From RGIG3102 sp964649845 (GTDB taxonomy: Bacteria > Bacillota > Clostridia > Oscillospirales > Ruminococcaceae), in contig CAZYSS010000041.1 in assembly GCA_964649845.1 (NCBI GenBank), positions 1 to 18,038 of the forward strand: a stretch of 18,038 bases of DNA. The letters run 5' to 3'. The translations under genes were made by a program, and so were the position numbers. Positions 5,954 to 12,294 of the stretch are shown piece by piece. Position 1 is the stretch's first letter; every line of letters begins with the position of its first letter. The notes beneath the pieces were generated by a model. The model was not told the origin of the DNA. It worked only from the letters and a program-made list of their open reading frames with translations, and did no database searches.

Positions 5954-7080
5954 ATGAAAAAATTGGTTGCTTTTGTACTTACCGCAGTAATGGCAATCTC
6001 TATGGTAGCTTGTGGCGGCGAAACAGCACCTGAAACACACAGCCTGCAGATGGGTCATGTTCTTGGTGCAGCACACGGCACAAAATGCTTTACATCTGTA
6101 ACAGCAGTTGTTGAAGGCGACAAAATTGTTGCTGCAAAAATTGATGAATATCAGTTTATGTCCGGCGACGAACTGGTTTCTGTACCAAATGCAGAAAACT
6201 ATGTAGATTATCTGGCAGAAGGCGTAAAACTGGTGTCCAAACGTGCTGACACAGCAGTTTACAGCGCAAAAATGGCAGCAGCAGGCTCTACAGTNNNNNN
6301 NNNNNNNNNNNNNNNNNNNNNNNNNNNNNNNNNNNNNNNNNNNNNNNNNNNNNNNNNNNNNNNNNNNNNNNNNNNNNNNNNNNNNNNNNNNNNNAACGTG
6401 CTGACACAGCAGTTTACAGCGCAAAAATGGCAGCAGCAGGCTCTACAGTGGCTATCGATAAAAACTATGATGCTATCGAAGCACACGTAGCAGGCAAAAC
6501 AATTGCTGAACTGGAAGCAGAAATTGCCGGCGAAATGGCAGCAGATGCAGTAGCAGGCGCAACACTTGTTGACTGTGCAGGCTACATCGGCGTTATCGTA
6601 GAAGCAGCTAAAGCAGCACAGGCTGAAGAAGCAGTTACATACGAAGGTTCTCTGGATGCTCTCACATTGAAATACGGTCTTGGCGCAGCACACGGCACAA
6701 AATGCTTTGCAGAAGTAGCAGTTCTGACAGACGGTGAAAAAGTTGTTCTGGCATATGTTGATGAATATCAGTTTATGTCCGGTGACGAACTGATTTCTGT
6801 ACCAAATGCAGAAAACTATGTAGATTATCTGGCAGAAGGCGTAAAACTGGTGTCCAAACGTGCTGACACAGCAGTTTACAGCGCAAAAATGGCAGCAGCA
6901 GGCTCTACAGTAGCTATCGATGCCAACTATGATGCTATCCAGGCACACGTAGCAGGCAAAGCTATCGCAGACCTTGAAACAGAAATCGCAGGCGAACTGG
7001 CAGCAGATGCAGTAGCAGGTGCAACACTTGTTGACTGTGCAGGCTACATCGGCGTTATCGTATCAGTAGCAAAAGCTTAA
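5954..7080 (+). CDS. Lipoprotein with tandem FMN-binding-like domains (interrupted by assembly gap)
   Basis: Starts at ATG 5954 after GGAGG (5940-5944). A lipoprotein signal peptide (MKKLVAFVLTAVM...) ends in MVAC with lipid-anchor Cys20, so the product is anchored outside the membrane. The body is two like domains, each with LGAAHGTKCF, a DEYQFMSGDEL segment, AAAGSTVAID and a C-terminal DAVAGATLVDCAGYIGVIV. The GAT/GY end resembles the FMN_bind domain found in pheromone-precursor-type lipoproteins; the flavin link is inference. A 100-N gap lies in domain 1 and shifts frame as written. Joining the flanks through their shared 55 bases gives an in-frame 323-aa protein, though further repeat units could be missing. 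Codon use is narrow (gca, aca, gta, ctg), suggesting high expression. A strong terminator follows. Confidence 0.82.
6141..6294 (+). repeat. Internal repeat, copy 1
   Basis: 154 bp inside domain 1 of the lipoprotein, matching 6758-6911 with two differences (GGC/GGT synonymous, GTT/ATT Val/Ile). Its last 55 bases recur directly after the gap. Confidence 0.9.
6295..6394. other. Assembly gap (100 N) at a repeat
   Basis: Exactly 100 Ns, an arbitrary placeholder length. The 55 bases before it (6240-6294) and the 55 after it (6395-6449) are identical, so contigs probably ended in a shared k-mer. True length is unknown and may be minus 55 (simple overlap) or include one or more repeat units of about 462 bp. 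Confidence 0.95.
6758..6911 (+). repeat. Internal repeat, copy 2
   Basis: Second copy of the 154-bp block, in domain 2. The 55-base word at its end (6857-6911) is the third occurrence in the gene; it starts 462 bp (154 codons) after the post-gap copy, so whole-unit gain or loss keeps frame. Confidence 0.9.
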
Positions 7081-7105
7081 TTTGTTCTGAACAAAACACA
7101 ACTTA

Positions 7106-7140
7106 AAAGCACCGCTTTCAACAGCGGTGCTTTGTTTTGT
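7106..7140 (+). terminator. Terminator of the repeat lipoprotein
   Basis: AAAGCACCGCT-TTCAAC-AGCGGTGCTTT, an 11-bp stem followed by GTTTTGTT, 25 bp past the stop. Confidence 0.9.
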
Positions 7141-7168
7141 TGAAAATATTTTCTGCCTGTGATAGTAT
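7140..7168 (+). promoter_or_regulatory. Promoter for the tRNA deacylase gene
   Basis: -35 TTGAAA, 17-bp spacer, -10 TAGTAT, directly after the preceding terminator. Leader about 25 nt. Confidence 0.5.
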
Positions 7169-7199
7169 GGAAATATACAGGATTATTACGGAGTGGAAT

Positions 7200-7682
7200 A
7201 TGAACAAACAGGATATATACAATCTTCTGAAAGAAAAAGAAATACAGCATCAGGTATTTGAACACGAAGCAGTGTATACCATAGAGGGTATGCTGGCCCT
7301 TGACCTGCCGGAAGCTGACCGCGTGGCAAAAAATCTGTTCCTGCGCGATGACAAAAAGCATTTCTACCTGCTGGTTACAAAAGAGGACAGAAAAATCAAT
7401 ATGAAAGACCTGCAGGCCCGTCTGGGCACACGCCGCCTGTCCTTTGCCAGCGAAACCCAGCTTATGGATATGATGGGGCTTATCAGCGGTGCGGTATGCC
7501 CGCTGGGAGTGCTGAATGACAGCGAAAAGCGAATAACAGTTTTCTTTGATGACTATTTTGCACAGGGTAAAATAGGTGTTCACCCTCTGGACAACACCGC
7601 CACTGTGTTTATGTCTGTGGCAGACCTGGTGGATATTATCACACCATTCTGCCTGGACTTTGAATATGTAAATCTTGAATAA
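7200..7682 (+). CDS. YbaK/ProXp-ala-type aminoacyl-tRNA deacylase
   Basis: 160 aa from ATG 7200, which has GGAG at good spacing; an in-frame ATG at 7137 lies inside the preceding terminator and before the promoter, so it is rejected. The single domain matches the YbaK / 'prolyl-tRNA synthetase associated' family. Recognisable segments are VFEHEAVYTIEGM, AKNLFLRDDKKHFYLLV, LGTRRLSFASETQL and ISGAVCPLGVLND, with a late VHPLDNTATV. Free-standing members (ProXp-ala, PrdX) hydrolyse Ala-tRNA-Pro mischarged by prolyl-tRNA synthetase, protecting Pro codons from Ala. Which mischarged tRNA this one clears is inferred from overall resemblance. Cytoplasmic and monocistronic, with a palindromic terminator right after it. 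Confidence 0.88.
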   Translation: MNKQDIYNLLKEKEIQHQVFEHEAVYTIEGMLALDLPEADRVAKNLFLRDDKKHFYLLVTKEDRKINMKDLQARLGTRRLSFASETQLMDMMGLISGAVCPLGVLNDSEKRITVFFDDYFAQGKIGVHPLDNTATVFMSVADLVDIITPFCLDFEYVNLE

Positions 7683-7686
7683 AAGC

Positions 7687-7718
7687 ACAAAAGCAGGCAC
7701 TTAAGTGCCTGCTTTTGT
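7687..7718 (+). terminator. Perfect 32-bp palindromic terminator
   Basis: Stem CAAAAGCAGGCAC / GTGCCTGCTTTTG around TTAA, perfect over the full length 7687-7718, five bases past the deacylase stop. Its T-rich arms allow termination in both directions. Confidence 0.85.
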
Positions 7719-7733
7719 TGTAAACGAAACAAA

Positions 7734-7798
7734 CGATGGATTCTTATCAAGTGTGAATTTTAAAATCAGTGAGGACGGGTATATTCAGTAATCCATCG
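7734..7798. other. Intergenic segment closed by a 9-bp inverted repeat
   Basis: CGATGGATT (7734-7742) and AATCCATCG (7790-7798) are perfect complements 47 nt apart. The segment lies upstream of the promoter of the CRP-like gene and has no visible coding potential. It might be a small structured RNA or a remnant; no family is recognised. Confidence 0.3.
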
Positions 7799-7834
7799 GG
7801 AAAAGCCATTAATCGATATTTTTTAGCTTTTCTA

Positions 7835-7864
7835 TTGATATTATATAATGATAAGTAATATAAT
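7835..7864 (+). promoter_or_regulatory. Promoter of the CRP/FNR-family regulator
   Basis: -35 TTGATA, 18-bp spacer, perfect -10 TATAAT. Leader about 30 nt. Confidence 0.6.
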
Positions 7865-7868
7865 AATA

Positions 7869-7880
7869 TGAGAAATCTCA
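7869..7880. promoter_or_regulatory. Operator candidate just downstream of -10
   Basis: TGAGA-AA-TCTCA, a 5-bp inverted repeat with a 2-nt centre, located between the -10 box and the regulator's start. The position suits repression, possibly autoregulation by the CRP-like protein it precedes. Inferred only from position and symmetry. Confidence 0.4.
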
Positions 7881-7898
7881 CATTCAATGGTGAAAATT

Positions 7899-8567
7899 AT
7901 GAAAAAACTCAGTCAGAAAGAATTTGAAAAATACTGTGCTGCCACAGATTTTATCACACGCTTTGATTTTGATATACGCCCTTACCTGTCGGTGGTCAGC
8001 TTTGACAGCGACGAGGTAATCCTGCAGGAGGGCGCCCGTCCGCCTTATTTGTATTACATTATTTCCGGCAGCGTAAAGCGGTATATCACCCACGAAAACG
8101 GAAAAATTTCCTTGGTGAATTTTCTGTCAGGCCCCTGCTTTATCGGTGAAATTGAAATGCTGCAAAAACAGCAGGTGGCAAAAGGTGTAAAGGCTGTTAC
8201 AACCTGCGTGCGGTTTGCTGTGGATTTTGCCCGGTGCGAGGATAAAATCCTGAACGACAACAAATTCCTGCGTCATCTTATTTTTTACCTCAGCCGGAAC
8301 TCTGCCAGAAGCAGCTACCGAAATGCGGAAAATATGGTGTGGCCACTGAAAAACCGCCTGGCACGCTTTATTCTGAACACCTCCCACAATGGTATATATC
8401 GCCAGCGACACACAGAGACATCTGAATATCTGGGGGTAACCTACCGCCATCTGCTGTATGTGATTGCAGAATTTGTGGACAGCGGTATGCTGACCAAAAC
8501 CCGCCGCGGCTATGAAATTACCGACCGCGCCGCCCTGGAACGGCTTGCTGCAGTGATGACGATGTGA
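7899..8567 (+). CDS. YeiL-like CRP/FNR-family transcriptional regulator
   Basis: 222 aa from ATG 7899; the ATG four codons earlier lacks a ribosome site, whereas GGTG precedes this one. N-terminal cyclic-nucleotide-binding-like beta barrel: VILQEGARPPYLYYIISGSVK (about 43-63) and a PCFIGEIEML turn (about 84-93). Then a long dimerisation helix and a C-terminal winged helix whose recognition part is TSEYLGVTYRHLLYVIAEF. The GEIE turn and the EYLGV-YRHLLYV helix closely resemble E. coli YeiL as I remember it, more than Crp or Fnr. No N-terminal Cys cluster for an FNR Fe-S cluster is seen, so the signal is unknown. Cytoplasmic DNA-binding protein. No clear target operon is adjacent; the next gene is 375 bp away behind repeats. 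Confidence 0.85.
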   Translation: MKKLSQKEFEKYCAATDFITRFDFDIRPYLSVVSFDSDEVILQEGARPPYLYYIISGSVKRYITHENGKISLVNFLSGPCFIGEIEMLQKQQVAKGVKAVTTCVRFAVDFARCEDKILNDNKFLRHLIFYLSRNSARSSYRNAENMVWPLKNRLARFILNTSHNGIYRQRHTETSEYLGVTYRHLLYVIAEFVDSGMLTKTRRGYEITDRAALERLAAVMTM

Positions 8568-8624
8568 TTTTTATATACTGATAATCAAAGCGCTTCACTC
8601 AGGCTGATATTTTGTATTATGCGT

Positions 8625-8685
8625 GGCAATCCTTTGTGCCTCTCTTGTGAAAGGGAGGTGTCAGCGCAGCTGACGGAGGGATTCC
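8625..8685. repeat. Clostridial three-way-junction intergenic repeat
   Basis: Outer stem GGcAATCC / GGATTCC (8625-8632, 8679-8685), inner stem 1 CCTCTC / GGGAGG (8639-8644, 8653-8658) and inner stem 2 GTCAGC-GCA-GCTGAC (8660-8674), followed by GGAGG. Together these fold as a three-way junction. The 'GGGAGGTG...GACGGAGGGATT' pattern is one I recognise as widely repeated in gut Clostridia; the family identity is from memory. Confidence 0.65.
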
Positions 8686-8815
8686 TTTTCGGGGGGATAT
8701 CTGCTGCTGCGGTCGTTCTGAAAAAACGCAGTGCCGGAGAACCCCCCACACCATGTTTGGCGGAATTTTTTGTCCCGCCAGTGCGGCAGACTGCACACCT
8801 GCACTGTTCATAAAT
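8686..8815. other. GC-rich structured stretch after the repeat
   Basis: GGGGGG (8691-8696) can pair with CCCCCC (8742-8747). A further hairpin GGCGG / CCGCC spans 8759-8779, and GTGC/GCAC pairs follow. GC content is clearly above the flanks. It may be a longer form of the adjoining repeat or a non-coding RNA; no family is recognised. Confidence 0.35.
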
Positions 8816-8878
8816 TTTTTAATCGATTATAACCATTTTTTCACAATTATATGTTTATATATTATTAATATTAATTTA

Positions 8879-8908
8879 TTGACATAAGACTGTACCAAAG
8901 AGTAAAAT
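8879..8908 (+). promoter_or_regulatory. Promoter of the xpaC-telA unit
   Basis: Perfect -35 TTGACA, 18-bp spacer, -10 TAAAAT, giving a leader of about 30 nt before the TTG start. Confidence 0.7.
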
Positions 8909-8942
8909 AAAGTTAACAACGCAACAAAGGAGACCTGTAAAA

Positions 8943-9659
8943 TTGAGTCGAAATAATAACAGAAAACCTGTCAGTCCTATATATGCTGTGGCAATCCTCT
9001 GGTTATGCTGGGCATTGCTGTTGCCGCTTTTTTCACTATTGCATTATCTGCCACTTATTATGGCTGCGGCAATTCTTTATAAGATTGTAAGCAATATGAC
9101 AAAACACAAAGAGGAAAAAGCACGGCGGGCAGAGGCTGATAAAGCAGAAGCACAGACTGTGACAAAACCTGTCCGGGAAGAAAAGAAAACCACAGGCAAC
9201 CCACAGGTTGATAAGCTTATCAAAGACAGGGACCTGACCATCAGCGAACTGCGCAGACTGAATTACAATATAGAAAACGAAAAAATCTCTGCACAGATTG
9301 ATGATATTGAACTTACCACATCAAAAATATTCGACCATGTTATCGCTCATCCTGACAAGGTTAACCATATAAGCAAATTCCTCAACTACTATCTGCCCAC
9401 CACTATGAAACTGCTGAACACCTACGACAGAATGGGTTCACAGGGTGTGGCAGGGGAAAACATCTCCGGTACCATGCAGAAAGTGGAAGATACACTGGAT
9501 ATGGTGGTAAATGCTTTCCACAAACAGCTGGATACTCTCTTTGCAGGAGAGGCACTGGATGTTAATGCAGATATTGCCGTTATGGAAAACCTGATGAAAA
9601 CAGAAGGTCTCGCAGAAGACGAAATCAGCCGGATTAAATTGACATTGTCACAGGAATAA
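8943..9659 (+). CDS. xpaC: XpaC-family membrane protein
   Basis: 238 aa starting at a TTG codon; no ATG or GTG is nearby, and AAAGGAG (8926-8932) lies 10 nt upstream. Two close hydrophobic segments (about 12-30 and 34-50: AILWLCWALLLPLF, LPLIMAAAILYKIV) are followed by a charged linker and a helical cytoplasmic domain (about 85-238). The XpaC-like region includes DKLIKDRDLTISELRRLN, VINHISKFLNYYLPTT-like and LLNTYDRM segments. The family is named for 5-bromo-4-chloroindolyl-phosphate hydrolysis in Bacillus, but true enzymatic activity is not established. XpaC genes commonly sit next to telA, as here (12-bp gap, shared transcript), so a membrane or envelope-stress role with TelA is likely. Confidence 0.82.
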   Translation: MSRNNNRKPVSPIYAVAILWLCWALLLPLFSLLHYLPLIMAAAILYKIVSNMTKHKEEKARRAEADKAEAQTVTKPVREEKKTTGNPQVDKLIKDRDLTISELRRLNYNIENEKISAQIDDIELTTSKIFDHVIAHPDKVNHISKFLNYYLPTTMKLLNTYDRMGSQGVAGENISGTMQKVEDTLDMVVNAFHKQLDTLFAGEALDVNADIAVMENLMKTEGLAEDEISRIKLTLSQE

Positions 9660-9671
9660 AGGAGATTCAAT

Positions 9672-10907
9672 ATGAACGAAAAAAACATCCCTGCACTTAC
9701 ACTGGAACCTGATAAGGAACTGCCAGCTGCCCCACAGCTGACACTGGAAACAGAATTTGCCGCAGCACAGGCAGTGCTGTCCGAAGCAGAAGCTGCTGCA
9801 AAAGAAGCAGAAGCTGCAAAAAAAGCGGCTGAAGAAGCAGCTGAAGCTGCACGCCAGAGAGAGCTGAATGCCATCAAGCTGGACGAAAGCGCCCTGACAG
9901 AAGAAGAAAGAAAAGTTGTTGATGAATTCAGCAAAAAAATTGATATTACAAATTCCAGCCTTGTTCTGCAGTATGGTTCAGCAGCACAGAAAAATATTGC
10001 ATCATTCTCCGAAAACGCATTGGCCAGCGTAAAAACAAAAGACCTGGGCGCCATCGGTGATGACCTGGCAGACCTGGTTACAGAACTGAAAGGCTTTGAT
10101 GCTGAAGAAGAAAAGAAAGGATTCTTCGGCCTGTTCAAAAAACAGGTGGATGTTCTGGAAAACCTGAAAACAAAATACACATCTGCAGAAAAGAATGTGG
10201 ACAAAATTGTGGCAGCACTGGAAGCACATCAGATTACACTGATGAAAGACGTGGCAATGCTGGACCAGATGTATGCCCTCAACGAAAAATACTACAAAGA
10301 ACTGACAATGTACATAATCGCAGGTAAAAAACGCCTGGCAGAGGTACGCGCCAACGAACTGGAAGAACTGCGCAAAAAAGCAGAAGCTTCCAACAGCCCT
10401 GAAGCGGCCCAGGAATACAATGATTTTGTAAACCTTATCAACCGCTTTGAAAAGAAAATCCACGACTTGGAACTTACAAGACAGATTTCTGTACAGATGG
10501 GTCCACAGACACGTCTGCTGCAGAACAACGATACACTGATGATTGAAAAAATCCAGTCCAGCCTTGTAAACACAATCCCTCTGTGGAAAAGCCAGATGGT
10601 GCTGGCCCTTGGTCTGGAACACTCCAAAGAAGCCACAAGAGCACAGCAGGAAGTTACAGAACTTACAAACCGGATGCTGAAGAAAAACGCTGATATTCTG
10701 AAAACAAGTACAATAGAAACTGCAAAAGCAGCTGAAAGAAGCATTATCGATATTGAAACCCTGCAGCACACAAACAAACAGCTTATCGCCACACTGGATG
10801 AAGTTATGAAAATCCAGACCACAGGCGCTGCAAAACGTGCTGAAGCAGAAGCAGAACTGGGCAGAATTGAAGGCGAACTGAAAGCTAAACTGCTGGAACT
10901 GAGATAA
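9672..10907 (+). CDS. telA: TelA-family toxic anion resistance protein
   Basis: 411 aa, standard for TelA/KlaA. An Ala/Glu-rich coiled N-terminus (about 30-65: EAEAAAKEAEAAKKAAEEAAE) is followed by the family core. Its segments are IASFSENALASVKTKDLGAIGD, FDAEEEKKGFFGLFKK, LEAHQITLMKDVAMLDQMY, ELTMYIIAGKKRL and the late QMGPQTRLLQNNDTLMIEKIQSS. No signal peptide or membrane span; almost entirely helical. Family members are linked to tellurite, bacteriocin and envelope-antibiotic tolerance, but the biochemical function is unknown. GGAG sits before ATG 9672. Co-transcribed with xpaC; the TPM gene follows after a 203-bp gap holding a repeat element. Confidence 0.93.
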   Translation: MNEKNIPALTLEPDKELPAAPQLTLETEFAAAQAVLSEAEAAAKEAEAAKKAAEEAAEAARQRELNAIKLDESALTEEERKVVDEFSKKIDITNSSLVLQYGSAAQKNIASFSENALASVKTKDLGAIGDDLADLVTELKGFDAEEEKKGFFGLFKKQVDVLENLKTKYTSAEKNVDKIVAALEAHQITLMKDVAMLDQMYALNEKYYKELTMYIIAGKKRLAEVRANELEELRKKAEASNSPEAAQEYNDFVNLINRFEKKIHDLELTRQISVQMGPQTRLLQNNDTLMIEKIQSSLVNTIPLWKSQMVLALGLEHSKEATRAQQEVTELTNRMLKKNADILKTSTIETAKAAERSIIDIETLQHTNKQLIATLDEVMKIQTTGAAKRAEAEAELGRIEGELKAKLLELR

Positions 10908-10933
10908 TCCCAATCTGTTTATAAACCACATAG

Positions 10934-11055
10934 GGAATGTTGTTCACAACATTCCGTTGCCGGTTTGCCCTTGGAGGCGATTTTAATCGCCGACTTGGTG
11001 CAAATGGTCGCTATGGCTCAATGCGGCCAAGGCAAAATGTTACCCACAATATTCC
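10934..11055. repeat. MITE-like imperfect palindromic element between telA and TPM gene
   Basis: About 122 bp. The left end starts GGAATGTTGT and the right end, read inward on the opposite strand, GGAATATTGTGG. Further in, TTTGCCCTTGG (10964-10974) pairs with CCAAGGCAAA (11027-11036) with one bulged base. A hairpin GGCGATT / AATCGCC (10976-10991) lies inside. The left end is itself a perfect hairpin, GGAATGTTGT-TC-ACAACATTCC (10934-10955). No reading frame or transposase. The arrangement suits a non-autonomous mobile or REP-like element. Confidence 0.55.
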
Positions 11056-11110
11056 GTGTAATATACACAAATAATAAATACCCACAAAAATTCACACATC
11101 AGGAGAAAAA

Positions 11111-12178
11111 ATGGAATTTTTCAAAAAACGCAGTACAGCATGGATTATTTTATCCATCGTAATTGTATGTTCCTTTTTTATAGGCCAGGCAAAAAGACCT
11201 GCCGACAAAATTCAAATACTGCCAAGCGGTGTGTATGTACAGGACAATGCCGACATCCTGTCTGACTCCACAGAGGAATATATGACAAGACTGAACAATG
11301 GTCTTGTTTCCAGACTGGGTGCGGAAATACACGTTGTTACTGTAAACACCACAGGCGGTCAGGATATTTTTGATACAGCTATTGATGTAGGTGTAAAAAC
11401 AAACCTTTCATCCAACAGCTGTGTGTTCCTTATTGCCGCAGATGACACAGATGCAGTTATAGTACAGGGCGAAGGCCTTATCCATGCTTTCCCTGATGAT
11501 GAGCTTTCAGCCATCCTGCAGGAAAATTTCACAGTGCAGGATTTTGACGACCGCACTCTGGATGCACCTGCAAAGGAAACTTTCACCGACCTGATTGAAA
11601 TGTATGAATATTCCTACGGTGTTTCAATCGCAGGCACAAATCAGATTGAAAAAACAGTTTCCACAGGCGGCAATGATATGGATGCCTATATGATGGCAGT
11701 GATATTCTTTATTCTGTTAATACTTGTGCTGGTGCTTATAGTATCCAGACCTCGCAGACGAAGGACATTTATCGCTCCAATCTACCGCACAGGCAGAACA
11801 GTGGTGCCACCACCTCGCACAGGCCCGTACTATAACCCGGGCAGAAATATGGGTGGCAACAGAAACACCACCGGTTTTGGCGGCAATTCCCGTACAGGAG
11901 GCTTCGGCTCATCCAGCCGAGGAGGTTCTTTTGATTCACCATCTTCACGCAGCACCTTTGGTGGTTCATCACGCAGCGGTGGCTTCGGTTCTTCCAGCCG
12001 AGGTGGCTCTTTCAGTAGCAGCAGCCGTAGCAGCAGTTCTTTCGGCTCATCATCCTCACGTTCCAGTTTTGGCGGCTCCTCACGCAGCGGCGGTTTCGGC
12101 TCGTCCAGCCGTGGCGGCTCCTTTGGCGGCGGCAGCAGAAGCGGCGGCAGCCGTGGCGGTGGTTTCCGTGGGAAATAA
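11111..12178 (+). CDS. TPM-domain membrane protein with Ser/Gly/Arg/Phe-rich tail
   Basis: 355 aa, with AGGAG before ATG 11111. A membrane segment (about 11-25) is followed by a TPM domain at about 35-170, recognised from VYVQDNADILSDSTEEYM, LGAEIHVVTVNTTGG and the LIAADDTDAVIVQGEGL strand. A second membrane span (about 195-211) ends in a basic stop-transfer run SRPRRRR, so the TPM domain is probably outside and the tail inside the cell. Residues 240-355 are low-complexity, with three near-repeats of GGFGSSSRGGSF. TPM proteins (YgcG/Psb32-type) have roles in membrane quality control; some show phosphatase activity. The tail resembles but is longer and more Arg/Phe-rich than the usual SSGGGFGGGG tail. 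It probably works with upstream xpaC-telA. Confidence 0.87.
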   Translation: MEFFKKRSTAWIILSIVIVCSFFIGQAKRPADKIQILPSGVYVQDNADILSDSTEEYMTRLNNGLVSRLGAEIHVVTVNTTGGQDIFDTAIDVGVKTNLSSNSCVFLIAADDTDAVIVQGEGLIHAFPDDELSAILQENFTVQDFDDRTLDAPAKETFTDLIEMYEYSYGVSIAGTNQIEKTVSTGGNDMDAYMMAVIFFILLILVLVLIVSRPRRRRTFIAPIYRTGRTVVPPPRTGPYYNPGRNMGGNRNTTGFGGNSRTGGFGSSSRGGSFDSPSSRSTFGGSSRSGGFGSSSRGGSFSSSSRSSSSFGSSSSRSSFGGSSRSGGFGSSSRGGSFGGGSRSGGSRGGGFRGK

Positions 12179-12189
12179 ACAATAAAATC

Positions 12190-12232
12190 AAAAGCCATTG
12201 GCGATACATCGGGTATCATCAATGGCTTTTTT
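12190..12232 (+). terminator. Terminator of the xpaC-telA-TPM region
   Basis: AAAAGCCATTG / CAATGGCTTTT 11-bp stem, extended by inner GATAC / GTATC pairs, then a T-run. Starts 12 bp past the TPM stop. Confidence 0.88.
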
Positions 12233-12257
12233 GTCTGTATAAATATTTTGTAAAACA

Positions 12258-12286
12258 AAAAGGATGATGGTCGCCATCATCCTTTT
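12258..12286 (-). terminator. Terminator of the 598-aa lipoprotein gene
   Basis: AAAAGGATGATGG-TCG-CCATCATCCTTTT, a perfect 13-bp stem. On the minus strand it is followed by TGTTTTA. It faces the preceding plus-strand terminator. Confidence 0.85.
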
Positions 12287-12294
12287 CTGTCTCT

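Larger units (their letters stand above)
8568..8942. other. 375-bp non-coding spacer
   Basis: No credible gene. It holds, in order, a diverged CACTCAGGCTGA word (8595-8606), a GC-rich three-stem repeat (8625-8685), a GC-rich structured tail (8686-8815), a very AT-rich stretch (8815-8880) and the xpaC promoter. Small reading frames exist on both strands over 8617-8813, but they have no ribosome site and overlap the repeat. Confidence 0.7.

Noticed and set aside
5954..6490. Frameshift or pseudogene in the repeat lipoprotein
   Set aside because: The frame change falls exactly at 100 Ns of arbitrary length; joining the shared 55-mer restores the frame.
6240..6911. CRISPR-like direct repeats (three identical 55-mers)
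   Set aside because: They are in-frame coding repeats of a lipoprotein with irregular large spacing, not short repeats with unique spacers.
5933..6948. Long minus-strand reading frames opposite the repeat lipoprotein
   Set aside because: Cys/Phe-rich shadow translations produced by the biased codons (gca, aca) of the plus-strand gene; no ribosome site, and they run through the gap.
7137..7199. Longer N-terminus of the tRNA deacylase
   Set aside because: It would begin within the preceding terminator's tail and before the promoter; GGAG supports ATG 7200.
8617..8813. Short frames on both strands in the spacer before xpaC
   Set aside because: They coincide with the GC-rich repeat, have no ribosome site and show no protein-like composition.
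11830..12258. Minus-strand Pro/Leu/Glu-rich frame opposite the TPM tail
   Set aside because: Antisense of Ser/Gly/Arg repeats; no ribosome site, and it crosses the terminator.
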